Source: Parafrankia irregularis
GTDB lineage: Bacteria; Actinomycetota; Actinomycetes; Frankiales; Frankiaceae
Assembly (NCBI RefSeq): GCF_001536285.1
Contig: NZ_FAOZ01000046.1
Span: 1 to 51,427 of the forward strand
Reading direction: 5' to 3'
Length of the DNA: 51,427 nt
Below the pieces are notes generated by a model. It was not told the origin of the DNA. It saw only the letters and a program-made list of their open reading frames with translations, and ran no database searches. The translations under genes were made by a program, and so were the position numbers. Shown here piece after piece: positions 35,337-47,742 of this stretch (positions are counted from its first letter, which is position 1; the number at the start of each line of letters is the position of its first letter).

Positions 35337-37309
35337 ATGATGATCGGACGTTCAGTAGGCCGGGTTGTCATCTCCGACGTGCGCCCGGTCGTCTCCTGTG
35401 GCCAGTGGCCGTCGCGGGCGGTGGAGGGGGAAACCCTCACCGTCAGCGCGACGATCTTCCGTGAGGGTCATGACCTCATCGGAGCAAATGTCGTTCTTTC
35501 CGGTCCCGACGGTCAGGGTGCCCCGTTCACCCGCTTGAAACTGACCGGCGCGGGCACGGACCGTTATGAGGCCGACCTCGTCATGGGGCGCGCGGGCCTG
35601 TGGGGCTTTCGCGTCGAGGCCTGGGCCGATCCGGTCGCCACCTGGCGGCACGGCATCGAGCTCAAGGTCGGCGCCGGCCAGACCACCGACGAGCTCGCCG
35701 TCGACTTCGAGGACGGCGCACGGCTGTTCCTTCGGGCGTTGCCGGGCCTGCCGGAGCCCCGGCGAGCCGAGCTCGCGCACGCGGTGGCGGTGCTGCGCGA
35801 TGACCAGGTCACCGATCCGCACGCCCGCATCGCCCCGGCCTGCGCGCCGGAGCTGGCCGCGCTGCTCGACGCTCACCCGCTGCGCGAGCTGGTCACCCGC
35901 TCCCCCCTGCACCGCGTGTGGGTCGACCGGCCGCGCGCCCTGTACGGCAGCTGGTACGAGATGTTTCCGCGCTCGGAGGGTGCGAGCCTCGACCCGCCGC
36001 GCTCGGGAACCTTCCTCTCCGCCACGGAACGGCTGCCGGGCATCGCCGCGATGGGTTTCGATGTGGTCTACCTGCCGCCTATCCATCCCATTGGCGAGGT
36101 CAACCGCAAGGGCCCGAACAACACGCTGGTGACGGGGCCGGATGACCCGGGTTCGCCGTGGGCCATCGGCAGCGTGCACGGCGGACATGACGCCGTGCAC
36201 CCCGATCTGGGGACATTGGACGATTTCGACCTCTTCGTCGCGCGTGCGCGTTCCCTCGGCATGGAGATCGCACTCGACCTCGCACTGCAGTGCGCGCCGG
36301 ACCATCCCTGGGCCAAGCACCATCCGGAATGGTTCGTGGTCCGCAGCGACGGATCGATCGCCTACGCGGAGAATCCGCCGAAGAAGTATCAGGATATTTA
36401 TCCGCTGAACTTTGATGCCGATCCGATCGGCATCTACCACGAGATCCTCCGCGTGGTCCGGTTCTGGACGGCGCGAGGCGTGCGGATCTTCCGTGTCGAC
36501 AACCCGCACACCAAGCCGGTCGAGTTCTGGGAATGGCTCATCGGCCAGGTCAAGGCCACCGAGCCGGACGTGCTGTTCCTCGCCGAGGCGTTCACCCGGC
36601 CGGCGATGATGCACACCCTGGCCAAGGTCGGCTTCACCCAGTCCTACACGTACTTCACCTGGCGCAACGAGCGCTGGGACCTGGAGGAGTACGCCCAGGA
36701 GCTGGTCGAGTCGGCGCATTACATGCGGCCCAACTTCTTCGTCAACACGCCGGACATCCTGCCTGAGTACCTCCAGCGCGGCGGGCCCGCCGCGTTCCGG
36801 ATCCGGGCCGTCCTCGCGGCGATGCTCTCCCCGACCTGGGGCGTTTACGCGGGGTACGAGCTGTTCGAGAACACCCCCGTGCGGCCGGGCAGCGAGGAGT
36901 ACCTCGACTCGGAGAAGTACCAGTACCGGCCGCGCGACTGGGCCGGTGCCGAGCGGGCCGGGACGAGCCTGGCGCCCTACCTCACCCGTCTCAACCAGAT
37001 CCGCCGTGACCATCCGGCCCTGCACTGGCTGCGCAACCTGAGCCTGCACCAGTCGGACGCACCCGAGATCATGGCCTTCTCCAAGCGGCTCGCCGACGAG
37101 GACCTGGTGATCGTCGTCGTCAACCTCGATCCGCACATGGCGCGGGAGACCACGGTGCGCCTGGACATGCCCGCCCTCGGGTTCGACTGGGGCGACACCT
37201 TCACGGTCCACGACGAGTTCACCGGTGCGTCCTACCAGTGGGGTCGGGACAACTACGTGCGTCTGGACCCGAGCGAGCCCGCCCACGTCCTGACCGTACG
37301 GCGCCACGC

Positions 37310-37313
<4 letters not shown>
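35337..37313 (+). CDS. glgE: Alpha-1,4-glucan:maltose-1-phosphate maltosyltransferase GlgE
   Basis: The 658-residue GH13_3 enzyme transfers maltosyl units from maltose 1-phosphate to a growing alpha-1,4-glucan. It begins at one of two adjacent ATGs (35337 or 35340) after AAGG; GTG 35313 is less likely. The N-terminal domain contains [23 protein letters not shown] and [12 protein letters not shown]. In the barrel I see [17 protein letters not shown], the nucleophile Asp 388 in [12 protein letters not shown], Glu 417 in FLAEAF, and Asp 473 in NTPDIL, matching the characterised GlgE active site. It is the first gene of the operon glgE-treS-mak-glgB; the treS start overlaps its stop. Confidence 0.97.
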
Positions 37314-39028
<1,715 letters not shown>

Positions 39029-39044
39029 GCGGTACGACGATGTT

Positions 39045-39069
39045 CCGCCCGGCACCTGCCCCCGGGCGG
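39045..39069 (+). terminator. GC-rich hairpin after treS
   Basis: CCGCCCGG (39045-39052) pairs with CCGGGCGG (39062-39069) around a 9-base loop, in the 298-base gap between treS and the maltokinase gene. No T-run follows. It could reduce read-through and separate glgE-treS from mak-glgB. Confidence 0.45.
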
Positions 39070-39326
39070 GACGGACCGGACCAGCCCGGAGCGATCCGGG
39101 CGGGCCCGGCCGGCCGGTCAGCCGCCTGTCTCCAATGTCGGCCTTGATGTTCCCAGGGGCGGACGTCACGATTTGTTCTCCTGGAACTCACGCTCCGGGC
39201 AGATCACGGGAGCTCGGCGGCTGCGCCTCGATTCGACCGGGGCGCTCCGCGGCTCCGAGGGCTCGCCGCCGGCGGATCGCGGACCGGGCGGACGACAACG
39301 CGACACGACGCGCAGGGAGGTCGAGC

Positions 39327-40844
39327 ATGACGGACCAGCACTCCGAGCTCGCGGACCTGCTCGCGGACTGGCTGCCACGGCAGCGCTGGTTCGCGGGCAA
39401 GGGCCGGGCAGGTGGGCGGCCGCGCGTCGTTCAGGACGTCCAGCTGAGCTCAGGTGGGAACACAGGCACGAGCACGGCGACGAGCACGAGCACCGGCACG
39501 GCCGCGTCGTCGACAGCCACGTCGTCCACGGCCACGGGCACCGACACCGGCACCGGCCCGGCCGCGGTGCTGCGCCTGCTGGTGGTCGAGGTCGAGTTCG
39601 ACGACGGAGGGCCCGCCGACTACTACCAGGTTCCGGTGGTCATCCGGGCGGACTCCCCCTTCGGCCACGACACCTTCCTGATCGGCGAGTCGTCGATCGG
39701 CCTGGTCTACGACGGCCTGCGCGACACCGACGGCAACGCCGCCCTGCTCGCCTACCTGCGGCGCGGGGCGAGCCGGGAGGGCCTCACCGCGACGACCGTG
39801 GAGACGCTGGACGAAGGCGAGCTCCCGGCACGCTCGATCGGCGCGGAGCAGTCGAACACCTCGATCGTCTACGGCGAGGCCTACATCCTGAAGGTGTTCC
39901 GCCGGCTGTGGCCCGGCATGAACCCCGACCTGGAGATCACCCGGGTCCTGGCCCGGGCGGGCAGCGAGCACGTGGCACGCCCGGTCGCCTGGCTCTCCGG
40001 CCAGCTGTCCGGCGTCCCGACGACCTTCGCCTTCATGCAGGACTTCCTGCGCACCGGCGCCGAGGGCTGGCTGCTGGCACTGGCCAGTGTCCGCGACCTG
40101 TACGCCGAAGGTGACCTGCACGCCGACGAGGTCGGTGGCGACTTCGCCGCCGAGGCCGAGCGCCTCGGCGCCGCCACCGCCCAGGTGCACCGGCACCTCG
40201 CGGCCGCCCTCCCGACCCGGCCGGCCGACCCGGCGGCGCTGTCGACGCTGGCCGACTACCTGCACCGGCGCCTCGACGACGCACTGGCGGCCCTCACCGA
40301 ACTCGCGCCCTTCGAGGCGGCGCTGCGGGCCGCCTACGACGAGGTCCGCACGGCGCGGCATCTGGGCCCGTTCCAGCGCATCCACGGCGATCTGCACCTC
40401 GGCCAGGTGCTCCGGGTGGAGTCCGGCTGGGTGCTGTTCGACTTCGAGGGTGAGCCGGCCCGGCCGGTGCCCGACCGCACCCAGCTCGAATCCCCGCTGC
40501 GCGACGTCGCCGGCATGCTCCGCTCCTTCGACTACGCCGCCCAGTCGATGCTGCTGGAACGGCCCGACGAGCCGGCGCTGGCCTACCGGGCGCTGGAGTG
40601 GGCCGACCACAACCGTGACGCGTTCTGCCGCGGCTACGGCGCCGAGTCCGGCCGCGACCCCCGGGACGACCACGCCCTGCTGCGCGCGCTCGAGCTGGAC
40701 AAGGCCGTGTACGAGGTGCTGTACGAGACCCGCCACCGGCCAGGATGGATCAGCATCCCGCTGCGGTCGGTCGAGCGTCTCACCAGCGAGCCGGCGGGGC
40801 GGGGCGCGGCGGCGCCCGCCCTGGAGGGCTCGGACCACGCGTAG
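39327..40844 (+). CDS. mak: Maltokinase (Mak/Pep2)
   Basis: The 505-residue protein starts [26 protein letters not shown] at ATG 39327, after AGGGAGG. It phosphorylates maltose to maltose 1-phosphate with ATP. The kinase core is intact: [17 protein letters not shown], the catalytic segment [10 protein letters not shown] (Asp 355) and the metal-binding FDFEGEP (Asp 372). An unusual Ser/Thr/Gly/Ala-rich insertion (residues about 41-78) interrupts the N-terminal cap between VVQDVQL and [12 protein letters not shown]. It lies between treS and glgB, as expected for the GlgE pathway; some actinobacteria fuse it to TreS, but here it is separate. Confidence 0.95.
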   Translation: MTDQHSELADLLADWLPRQRWFAGKGRAGGRPRVVQDVQLSSGGNTGTSTATSTSTGTAASSTATSSTATGTDTGTGPAAVLRLLVVEVEFDDGGPADYYQVPVVIRADSPFGHDTFLIGESSIGLVYDGLRDTDGNAALLAYLRRGASREGLTATTVETLDEGELPARSIGAEQSNTSIVYGEAYILKVFRRLWPGMNPDLEITRVLARAGSEHVARPVAWLSGQLSGVPTTFAFMQDFLRTGAEGWLLALASVRDLYAEGDLHADEVGGDFAAEAERLGAATAQVHRHLAAALPTRPADPAALSTLADYLHRRLDDALAALTELAPFEAALRAAYDEVRTARHLGPFQRIHGDLHLGQVLRVESGWVLFDFEGEPARPVPDRTQLESPLRDVAGMLRSFDYAAQSMLLERPDEPALAYRALEWADHNRDAFCRGYGAESGRDPRDDHALLRALELDKAVYEVLYETRHRPGWISIPLRSVERLTSEPAGRGAAAPALEGSDHA

Positions 40845-40850
40845 TAGCCG

Positions 40851-40870
40851 GGACCTCGAAGGCGAGGTCC
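40851..40870 (+). repeat. Hairpin GGACCTC-N6-GAGGTCC between mak and glgB
   Basis: A perfect 7-base-pair stem (40851-40857 with 40864-40870) lies directly after the mak stop and 41 bases before the glgB start. No T-run follows. It may tune read-through into glgB or the stability of the mRNA segments. Confidence 0.5.
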
Positions 40871-40911
40871 CGATCGGGGACGACGAGGTCCCGACCAGGA
40901 GAGAAGGACAG

Positions 40912-43254
40912 GTGGCCGTAGTGGACGATCCCGACGACGTGGCGCGGAACGGTTCCGTGAACGGGCGCCCTGACCTGGCGCGGCTGTCGAGGTTCACCGA
41001 CACCGCGGTCGTGGACCGGCCCGACTCGCCGGACGCGCCGGACCCGGCCAGCGCCCCCCGGGTGGACGTGCCCCGCGAGGAGCTCGACCGCCTCGTCGGT
41101 GGCGCCCACCACGACCCGCACACGGTCCTCGGCGCGCATCCCGCCGGCGCCTGGACGATCCTGCGCACGCTGCGCCCCGACGCCACGGCCGTGACCGCGC
41201 TCGTGGACGGCGTCCGCCACCCGCTGACCCGGCAGCACAGCGGCGGGGTGTTCGCCGGCACGGTCCCCGGCCGTCTGCCCGACTACCAGCTCGAGGTGAG
41301 CTACCCGGACTCGACCTACGTCGTCGACGACCCCTACCGCCACGGCCCGACCCTCGGCGAGATCGACCTGCATCTGATCGGCGAGGGCCGGCACGAGCGG
41401 CTCTGGACGGTGCTGGGCGCCCATGTCCGCCAGCTGCCCGTCGCCGGTCGCGACACCCCCGTCGCGGGCGTCAGCTTCGCGGTGTGGGCGCCGAACGCCC
41501 GCGGCGTGCGGGTGGTGGGCGACTTCGACTTCTGGGACGGCCGCGCCCTGCCGATGCGCTCCCTGGGCTCGACCGGTGTCTGGGAGCTGTTCGTGCCCGG
41601 CGTCGAGGCGGGAACCCGCTACAAGTACGAGATCCTCGGGGTCGACAGCGTCTGGCGCCAGAAGGCCGACCCGGTCGCCTTCGCCACCGAGCTGCCGCCC
41701 GCCACCGCCAGCGTCGTGCACGAGTCGCACTACACCTGGCAGGACGCCGACTGGCTCGACCAGCGGGCCGCGACGGCCTGGCACGCGGCGCCGATCAGCG
41801 TCTACGAGATGCACCTGGGATCCTGGCGGCGTGGCCTGACCTACCGGGAGCTCGCCGCGGAGCTGCCGGAGTACCTGCTGGAGAACGGCTTCACCCACGT
41901 CGAGTTCCTGCCGGTCGCCGAGCACCCGTTCGGCGGGTCCTGGGGCTACCAGGTCACCTCGTACTACGCGCCGACGTCCCGTTTCGGCAGCCCGGACGAC
42001 TTCCGCCATCTCGTCGACACGCTGCACGCCGCGGGCATCGGCGTGATCGTGGACTGGGTTCCCGCCCACTTCCCTCGGGACGCCTTCGCCCTCGGCCGCT
42101 TCGACGGCACCGCCCTCTACGAGCACCCCGACCCGCGCCGCGGCGAGCAGCCCGACTGGGGCACCTACGTGTTCGACTTCGGGCGGCCCGAGGTGCGCAA
42201 CTTCCTGGTCGCGAACGCGCTGTTCTGGCTGGAGGAGTTCCACGTCGACGCGCTGCGGGTCGACGCCGTCGCCTCGATGCTCTACCTGGACTACTCCCGT
42301 CCGTCCGGCGAGTGGGTCCCGAACGTGCACGGCGGCCGGGAGAACCTGGAGGCGGTCGAGTTCCTGCAGGAGGTCAACGCCACCGTCTACCGGACGGTGC
42401 CGGGCGCCATGATGATCGCCGAGGAGTCGACGGCCTGGCCCGGAGTGACCCGCCCGACGCATCTCGGCGGCCTGGGCTTCGGCTTCAAATGGAACATGGG
42501 CTGGATGCACGACACCCTCGACTACGAGTCGAGGGCACCGGTGTTCCGGACGTACCACCACCACCAGGTGACGTTCTCGATGATGTACGCCTACTCGGAG
42601 AACTACATCCTGCCCTTCAGCCACGACGAGGTGGTGCACGGCAAGGGATCGCTGCTGCGGAAGATGCCGGGGGACCGCCGGGCGCAGCTGGCGGGCCTGC
42701 GCGGCCTCTACGGCTACATGTGGGCCCACCCGGGCAAGCAGCTGCTGTTCATGGGCTGTGAGTTCGCCCAGGACAACGAGTGGAGCGAGGCGACCACGCT
42801 GGACTGGCACCTGCTGGGTGACCACGGGCACAGCGGGGTGGCACGCCTCGTGCGGGACCTCAACCACACCTACCGGCGGACCCCCGCGCTGTGGGAACGC
42901 GACACCGAACCCGACGGCTTCTCCTGGATCGACGCGAGCGACGCGGCGAACAACGTCCTCGCGTTCGCCCGCTGGTCCGCGAACGGCGAGCAGGTCCTCG
43001 CCTGCGTGACGAACTTCTCCGGCGCCGGCCATGTCCGCCACCGCCTCGGCCTTCCGTACGCCGGCCGGTGGCGGGAGATCCTCAACACCGACGCGATCGA
43101 CTACGACGGCGGCGGCATGGGCAACCTCGGCGCTGTCACCGCGACACCGGTCTCCGCGCACGGCCTGCCGGCCTCGGCGGAGCTCACGCTGCCCCCGCTG
43201 GGCACGATCTGGTTCCTGTACGACCCGGAGAACCCGCCCGCGGCCGAAGTCTGA
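40912..43254 (+). CDS. glgB: 1,4-alpha-glucan branching enzyme GlgB
   Basis: The predicted 780-residue GH13_9 enzyme adds alpha-1,6 branches. GTG 40912 follows AGGAGAGAAGGA; the long frame continuing upstream overlaps mak and is an artefact. The N-terminal ~95 residues include a poorly conserved tail, then two CBM48-like regions ([36 protein letters not shown]). Active-site residues are Asp 451 in [13 protein letters not shown], Glu 504 in [10 protein letters not shown], and Asp 572 in [13 protein letters not shown]. It completes the four-gene GlgE operon and is followed by a palindromic terminator element. Confidence 0.97.
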   Translation: MAVVDDPDDVARNGSVNGRPDLARLSRFTDTAVVDRPDSPDAPDPASAPRVDVPREELDRLVGGAHHDPHTVLGAHPAGAWTILRTLRPDATAVTALVDGVRHPLTRQHSGGVFAGTVPGRLPDYQLEVSYPDSTYVVDDPYRHGPTLGEIDLHLIGEGRHERLWTVLGAHVRQLPVAGRDTPVAGVSFAVWAPNARGVRVVGDFDFWDGRALPMRSLGSTGVWELFVPGVEAGTRYKYEILGVDSVWRQKADPVAFATELPPATASVVHESHYTWQDADWLDQRAATAWHAAPISVYEMHLGSWRRGLTYRELAAELPEYLLENGFTHVEFLPVAEHPFGGSWGYQVTSYYAPTSRFGSPDDFRHLVDTLHAAGIGVIVDWVPAHFPRDAFALGRFDGTALYEHPDPRRGEQPDWGTYVFDFGRPEVRNFLVANALFWLEEFHVDALRVDAVASMLYLDYSRPSGEWVPNVHGGRENLEAVEFLQEVNATVYRTVPGAMMIAEESTAWPGVTRPTHLGGLGFGFKWNMGWMHDTLDYESRAPVFRTYHHHQVTFSMMYAYSENYILPFSHDEVVHGKGSLLRKMPGDRRAQLAGLRGLYGYMWAHPGKQLLFMGCEFAQDNEWSEATTLDWHLLGDHGHSGVARLVRDLNHTYRRTPALWERDTEPDGFSWIDASDAANNVLAFARWSANGEQVLACVTNFSGAGHVRHRLGLPYAGRWREILNTDAIDYDGGGMGNLGAVTATPVSAHGLPASAELTLPPLGTIWFLYDPENPPAAEV

Positions 43255-43261
43255 CGCAGCG

Positions 43262-43319
43262 GCCGAGCAGGACCTGAGGATTCTGGTCGCTGGTACGACG
43301 AAATCCTCAGGTCCTCGGC
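43262..43319. terminator. Palindromic element, copy B, between convergent genes
   Basis: GGACCTGAGGATT (43270-43282) pairs with AATCCTCAGGTCC (43302-43314), and flanking GCCGA/TCGGC add five pairs. It lies 8 bases after the glgB stop and 41 bases from the oppositely read thioredoxin gene. The inner sequence is related to copies A and C. Confidence 0.75.
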
Positions 43320-43359
43320 GCTCGCCCGCGGTCGTGCGGTCAGACCGGTGGTCGTGCGG

Positions 43360-44340
43360 TCAGAAGAGCGCGGCGGCCAGCGCCCGCCGGGCCGGGGCGA
43401 CGGCCGGCTCGCTGTCACCGAGGGCCTGGAACAGGCCGACGAGGTGCGCCCGCACCTTCTCCCGGTCCTCTCCGGACGTCCGGCGAACGAGCTCCACCAG
43501 CCGGCTGAAGGCCGTGGCCGGGTCGCCCTGGGCCACCGTCAGGTCGGCCACGGCAAGCCCCGCCTCGACGTCGTAGGGGTCGGCGGCGAGCCGCTGGCGC
43601 AGCCAGCCGGCGTCGTAGCCGCTCACCCGGCGCAGCAGCTCCACCTGGGCCAGGCCGATGGCCGCGTCCGGGTCGGCGGGCGTCTCGGCGAGCTGGGCCT
43701 GGAATGCGGTCGCCGCGGCGTCCAGGTCGCCACGGGCCATCGCGTCGTGGGCCTCGGCGAGGTGGGGCGGCGGGGCCGCGCCCGCGGGCCCGCCCGGCAG
43801 CTCACCCACCGCGCTGAGCAGCTGGTCCAGCCAGCCGCGGACCTCACGCTCGGGGACGGCGCCGGTGAACTCACCGACGATCCGGCCGCCGACGACCGCC
43901 TTGACCGCCGGAATCCCCTGCACACCTGCCGCCTGGGCCAGGCCGGGGTTGGCGTCCACATCGACCTTGGCGAGCACCCAGCGCCCGCCGTCGGCCGCCG
44001 CGAGCCGCTCCAGCACCGGGCTGAGCTGCTTGCACGGGCCGCACCAGGACGCCCAGAAGTCGAGGACGACCGGCACCTCCATGGACCGGCCCACGACCTC
44101 GTCGTTGAATGTCTCCTCCGTCACATCCACGACGACCGGCCCGGTGGCACCGGTGGTGGGTGCGCCGGCCGGGGCACCGGCCGGACCTGCACCGGGCCGC
44201 CCGACCGGGGGCGGCGGCGGTGCGGGCTTGGGGTCGAGGGGCACGGCGCCGGCGAGGCGCAGACCGCCGAGTGTGTCGGGCATTCGGCCCGGCCCGCCCC
44301 TGCGCGGCGAGCCGGGTGGGACAGGTGACCTCCGCTGCAT
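43360..44340 (-). CDS. Thioredoxin-TPR protein, CnoX/YbbN-like
   Basis: The 326-residue protein has a Pro/Gly-rich N-terminus (1-60), a thioredoxin domain with the active-site WCGPC (Trp 99 to Cys 103) in VVLDFWASWCGPCKQLSPVLERL and the cis-Pro in VQGIPAVKAVVGG, and a C-terminal TPR-like half (about 195-326) with AHDAMARGDLDAAATAFQAQLAETPADPDAA. This is the actinobacterial tetratricopeptide thioredoxin architecture; YbbN/CnoX proteins act as co-chaperones holding oxidised clients. The start at ATG 44340 has GGAG only two bases away, so the ATG at 44283 is an alternative. Confidence 0.9.
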   Translation of the reverse strand: MQRRSPVPPGSPRRGGPGRMPDTLGGLRLAGAVPLDPKPAPPPPPVGRPGAGPAGAPAGAPTTGATGPVVVDVTEETFNDEVVGRSMEVPVVLDFWASWCGPCKQLSPVLERLAAADGGRWVLAKVDVDANPGLAQAAGVQGIPAVKAVVGGRIVGEFTGAVPEREVRGWLDQLLSAVGELPGGPAGAAPPPHLAEAHDAMARGDLDAAATAFQAQLAETPADPDAAIGLAQVELLRRVSGYDAGWLRQRLAADPYDVEAGLAVADLTVAQGDPATAFSRLVELVRRTSGEDREKVRAHLVGLFQALGDSEPAVAPARRALAAALF

Positions 44341-44434
44341 GGCTCCATCGTTGCACTCGGTGGACGCGGGTCGGGTGCCACCGGTCGACTTTTTCCCGCG
44401 TGGCCATCCACAGCGGCCACACAGCGACCACACA

Positions 44435-44469
44435 GTGGCCCCGCGGTTGCCTTCCGGTGGCCCCGCGGT
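44435..44469. repeat. Direct repeat GTGGCCCCGCGGT, two copies
   Basis: Two perfect 13-base copies (44435-44447 and 44457-44469) lie in the 163-base gap between the thiamine-binding-family gene and the thioredoxin gene. It may be a binding site pair for the thioredoxin promoter or simple sequence duplication. Confidence 0.45.
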
Positions 44470-44503
44470 GACCCAGAAACCTCGGCGGACCCGCCGGCCG
44501 GCG

Positions 44504-44800
44504 TCAGCCGGCGGCGAGATGCCGTTCGACGCTTGCCACCTTGTTGTGCAGGGCGTCGGTGACACCCTCACGAAGATCGGCCTTGAGCACCAGGCTCACC
44601 CGCCCACACCGGGCCGCGACGGCCTCGGTGGCCTGCCGGACGACCTCCATGACCTCGGCCCATTCACCTTCGATCATGGTGAACATCGCGTTGGTCTCGT
44701 TGGGCAGCCCGGACTCACGCACGACCCGGACCGCCTCGGCGACCGGTGCCGCGACCTCCTCGCCGAGACCGATGGGGGTGACGCTGAAGGCAACAAGCAT
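44504..44800 (-). CDS. MTH1187/YqgV (DUF77) thiamine-binding family protein
   Basis: The 98-residue protein starts [20 protein letters not shown] at ATG 44800. It matches the small ferredoxin-like MTH1187 family throughout: [41 protein letters not shown] and [13 protein letters not shown]. Structures of relatives form tetramers, and some bind thiamine; function in the cell is unclear. It could share the divergent promoter region with the histidine kinase gene, which contains an inverted repeat. Confidence 0.88.
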   Translation of the reverse strand: MLVAFSVTPIGLGEEVAAPVAEAVRVVRESGLPNETNAMFTMIEGEWAEVMEVVRQATEAVAARCGRVSLVLKADLREGVTDALHNKVASVERHLAAG

Positions 44801-44885
44801 GTGGACAGACCTACCACGCCCACCCTGTCCCGGCCGGACACTCGCCACACCGACAGATCTCCTGGGCGACGACACTGTCACCATC

Positions 44886-44910
44886 GGTTGATAACATCGG
44901 CGAATCAACC
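44886..44910. promoter_or_regulatory. Inverted repeat GGTTGAT-N11-ATCAACC between divergent genes
   Basis: Perfect 7-base arms (44886-44892 and 44904-44910) lie in the AT-richest part of the 209-base divergent intergenic region, 86 bases from the thiamine-binding-family gene and 100 bases from the kinase gene. Half-site spacing of 18 bases fits a dimeric regulator controlling both promoters. Confidence 0.45.
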
Positions 44911-45009
44911 CGCCAACACCAAACCCGGGACAACGTCCGCTGACGGTACGCCCTACCATGACCCGCCGTGGGGTGGATGCAGATTTATGACGAGACGGAC
45001 GAGGCCTAG

Positions 45010-46479
45010 GTGGGGCTGAGTACCCTGCTCGAGACGCTGACGGATCTTGTGGTGATCGTCGGCGGGGACGGCCGCGTCCGCGAGATGAGCAGCAGTGCCG
45101 CCGCGTTCCTGGGCGATCGGGTCGGCACCACGCCGCACCTGCACGAACTGTCGGGTGTGGTGGAGCCCGGCTGTCTCTCCGACCTCGCGAGCCCCGTGTC
45201 GCAGGCGCTGACCCGCACCGCGGCATGGCGGGGCACCGTGTGGCTGATCGACGTCGCGGGGGCGGTGGCGCCGTACACGGTGACGGCCAGGCTGGATCCG
45301 GCGGGCGGGGTCGTCATCGTCGCCCGGGACACCGTCGACGCCCGTGCCCGCGGCGCCGCGGAGCGGGAGTCCCGGTCGAAGGACGAGTTCGTCGCCCGGC
45401 TCGGGCACGAGCTGCGCACGCCGCTCAACGCGATGCTCGGGTTCGCGCAGCTGCTCGAGCTGGAGCCGCTCACGCCCGACCTGCACGAGGACGTCGAGCG
45501 CATCATCACCGGCGGCCGGCACATGCAGGCACTCATCGACGACGTGCTGGACCTGGCCCGGCTGCGAGCCGGGCGAGGAGACATCAACAAGGGGCCGGTC
45601 AACGTCCTGGACATCGTCCAGGGCGTGGTCGAGCTGGTCGAGCCGCTGGCGGAGCGGCGCGGTATCCGGCGGGTCATCCAGCCGGCCCGGCCGCTCATCG
45701 CCGATGCGGACCGCCGCCGCCTCTGGCAGGTCCTGCTCAACCTGATCGGCAACGCGCTGAAGTACGGGCGGGAGGGCGGCAGCGTCCGGGTCGGCATCGT
45801 GCCGGTGACCGGCTCGCGGATCCGCATCGAGGTGGAGGACGACGGCTTCGGGCTCTCCCCGTCCGCGTTGTCCCGGCTGTTCCGGCCGTTCGAGCGGCTC
45901 GGCGCGGAGGACACCGGCGTCGAGGGCAGCGGGCTGGGGCTCGCCCTCTCCCAGGCCCTTGTGACGGCGATGGGCGGCGTACTGACCGTCGCCAGCAGGC
46001 CGGGGGTGGGCAGCGTCTTCGCGGTCGTCCTCGACGCCGTCGACGTCCGCTACGACCACGCGGACGAGGATCCCCAGGAGGCACCCGGCGAGCGTCAGCT
46101 CGAGCCTGGTGGCCTGCGCGTGGTCCACATCAGCGGCGATCCCGGGCTGCGCGAGCTCGTCACCGACACACTCGCCAGCGCGCTCGGGGCTGACACGATC
46201 AGCGTCCCGCGTGGGGCGCTGGCGGTGGAGGCCATCCGGCGGGCCCGGCCCTCGCTGGTCCTGCTGGACGGCGACCTGCCCGACGTGACCGCCGCCGACC
46301 TGTTGCCGCGGCTGGCGGCCGACCCTGTGGCCGGGACGGTGCCGGCGCTCGTCCTGGCGGCCGAGGCGGACCCGGACGAATGGACCCGCCTGCGCCGGGC
46401 CGGTGCCAGGCAGATTCTGGGCATGCCGCTGGATGTCACAACTCTGATCGCCGCGACATCCCAGCTCACGGCACCCTAG
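45010..46479 (+). CDS. Soluble hybrid sensor histidine kinase with degenerate receiver domain
   Basis: The 489-residue protein (GTG 45010, after GAGG) has no membrane segment. Residues 1-105 are PAS-like ([26 protein letters not shown]). The HisKA domain carries His 133 in [21 protein letters not shown]. The HATPase domain follows with N box [19 protein letters not shown], and [13 protein letters not shown]. The C-terminal receiver (about 370-489) retains Asp 420 (LLDGDLPDV) but lacks an acidic pair at the first strand (only Asp 377), has Ala at the switch Thr, and Met 472 replaces the conserved Lys before Pro 473. It is therefore probably an intracellular sensor with a pseudo-receiver. No partner response regulator lies next to it. 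Confidence 0.92.
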   Translation: MGLSTLLETLTDLVVIVGGDGRVREMSSSAAAFLGDRVGTTPHLHELSGVVEPGCLSDLASPVSQALTRTAAWRGTVWLIDVAGAVAPYTVTARLDPAGGVVIVARDTVDARARGAAERESRSKDEFVARLGHELRTPLNAMLGFAQLLELEPLTPDLHEDVERIITGGRHMQALIDDVLDLARLRAGRGDINKGPVNVLDIVQGVVELVEPLAERRGIRRVIQPARPLIADADRRRLWQVLLNLIGNALKYGREGGSVRVGIVPVTGSRIRIEVEDDGFGLSPSALSRLFRPFERLGAEDTGVEGSGLGLALSQALVTAMGGVLTVASRPGVGSVFAVVLDAVDVRYDHADEDPQEAPGERQLEPGGLRVVHISGDPGLRELVTDTLASALGADTISVPRGALAVEAIRRARPSLVLLDGDLPDVTAADLLPRLAADPVAGTVPALVLAAEADPDEWTRLRRAGARQILGMPLDVTTLIAATSQLTAP

Positions 46480-46521
46480 TACCGCGCCCGCGCGCGGCCG
46501 GCGACTGCTGCGCTGGACAAG

Positions 46522-46543
46522 ATCAGGGGATTTCGGTCGTTGG
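46522..46543. repeat. Half copy of the palindromic element
   Basis: The core GGATTTCGGTCGTTGG occurs here (46528-46543) 43 bases after the kinase stop, without the closing arm. It is about 85 bases before the complete copy C, which it matches exactly across the core. Confidence 0.65.
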
Positions 46544-46604
46544 AGAGCCCGTAGCAGAATGACGAACCTTGGGCGGCCGTTGCCGCCGGGCACGCCTGGC
46601 GACC

Positions 46605-46658
46605 CGCAAGGGTGAAGGATTTCGGTCGTTGGAACGACAAAAATCCTTCACCCTTGCG
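46605..46658. terminator. Palindromic element, copy C, between convergent genes
   Basis: CGCAAGGGTGAAGGAT (46605-46620) pairs perfectly over 16 bases with ATCCTTCACCCTTGCG (46643-46658), with an inner TCGTT/ACGA pairing in the loop. It lies between the kinase gene and the oppositely read meaB gene, 19 bases from the meaB stop. It is the strongest member of the element family. Confidence 0.85.
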
Positions 46659-46677
46659 ACTTGCCAAACCGGGGCGC

Positions 46678-47742
46678 TCAGCCGGCCACGCCGGCCAGCA
46701 GGGTGTCCGCGGCCGTGTAGGGGTCGAGCTGGCCGTCGGTCACCTGGCGGGCCAGCTCGGCCAGCCGCTGCCCGTCGTCGAGGCGGCCCAGCCGGGCGCG
46801 CAGGCCGGCCAGCGCGATCTGGGAGATCTCCTCTCCGGCGCGCCGCAGCCGGCGCCGGCGCAGCACGCCACTGGCCCGCAGCCACGTCTGGTGGCGCTCG
46901 ATGGCGGCCACCAGCTCGGGCAGGCCCTCCCCGCTCACGGCCGCCACCCGGATGACGTCGGGGTGCCAGTCCTCCAGCCCCCCGCCAGCCCCGGTAGCCC
47001 CGCCATCGGCACCGGCACCGGCACCGGCGAACGTGGTGTCGGCGATCGACTCGCGGGGCCGGCCAGCCATCCGGACGGCCGTCACGACATCGCGGTAGGT
47101 GTGGTCGGCACCGGGCCGGTCGGCCTTGTTGACGACCAGGATGTCGGCGATCTCCATGATCCCCGCCTTGGCCGCCTGGATGCCGTCACCCATCCCCGGG
47201 GCCAGCAGCACCAGGGTGGTGTCGGCGAGCGCGGCGACGTCGACCTCCGCCTGGCCGACGCCGACGGTCTCCACCAGCACGACGTCGAACCCGGCGGCGT
47301 CAAGGACACGCAGCGCCTGTGGGGTGGCCCAGGAGAGCCCGCCGAGGTTGCCGCGGGTCGCCAGCGAGCGGACGAACACGTCCGGATCGCTGGCGTGCTC
47401 GACCATCCGCACCCGGTCGCCCAGCAGCGCACCGCCGGTGAACGGCGAGCTCGGGTCGATGGCGAGCACGCCCACCCGCAGACCCGCGGCGCGGTACGCA
47501 CCGACCAGGCCGGACGTCGACGTCGACTTGCCCACCCCGGGTGCCCCGGTGAGCCCGATCACCCGGGCTCGGCCCGTGTGCGGGGCGAGCAGGGCGCTCA
47601 CCTCGCGCAGGGCCGCCGAGGAGTCCTCGACGAGCGAGATGAGGCGGGCCACCGCGCGGCGGTCCCCCGCCAGCGCGGCAGCCGTCAGCTCCGCCGGATC
47701 GGCCCAGGCGGCCCGGGCGGCCCGTACGGAGCCGGCGCTCAC
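46678..47742 (-). CDS. meaB: MeaB, methylmalonyl-CoA mutase-associated GTPase
   Basis: The 354-residue G3E-type GTPase protects and reloads B12-dependent acyl-CoA mutases. GTG 47742 overlaps the thiolase stop by GTGA, so a long upstream frame is rejected. Motifs are the P-loop [12 protein letters not shown], the switch-region [31 protein letters not shown], and the guanine-specific [10 protein letters not shown] Gly/Ala insertion ([19 protein letters not shown]) interrupts the region before the C-terminal dimerisation helices. Its natural partners in the ethylmalonyl-CoA route are ethylmalonyl-CoA and methylmalonyl-CoA mutases, not seen in this window; ccr starts at 51048. Confidence 0.95.
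   Translation of the reverse strand: MSAGSVRAARAAWADPAELTAAALAGDRRAVARLISLVEDSSAALREVSALLAPHTGRARVIGLTGAPGVGKSTSTSGLVGAYRAAGLRVGVLAIDPSSPFTGGALLGDRVRMVEHASDPDVFVRSLATRGNLGGLSWATPQALRVLDAAGFDVVLVETVGVGQAEVDVAALADTTLVLLAPGMGDGIQAAKAGIMEIADILVVNKADRPGADHTYRDVVTAVRMAGRPRESIADTTFAGAGAGADGGATGAGGGLEDWHPDVIRVAAVSGEGLPELVAAIERHQTWLRASGVLRRRRLRRAGEEISQIALAGLRARLGRLDDGQRLAELARQVTDGQLDPYTAADTLLAGVAG

Noticed and set aside
35352-37307. Minus-strand frame of 651 codons
   Set aside because: It is the antisense shadow of glgE.
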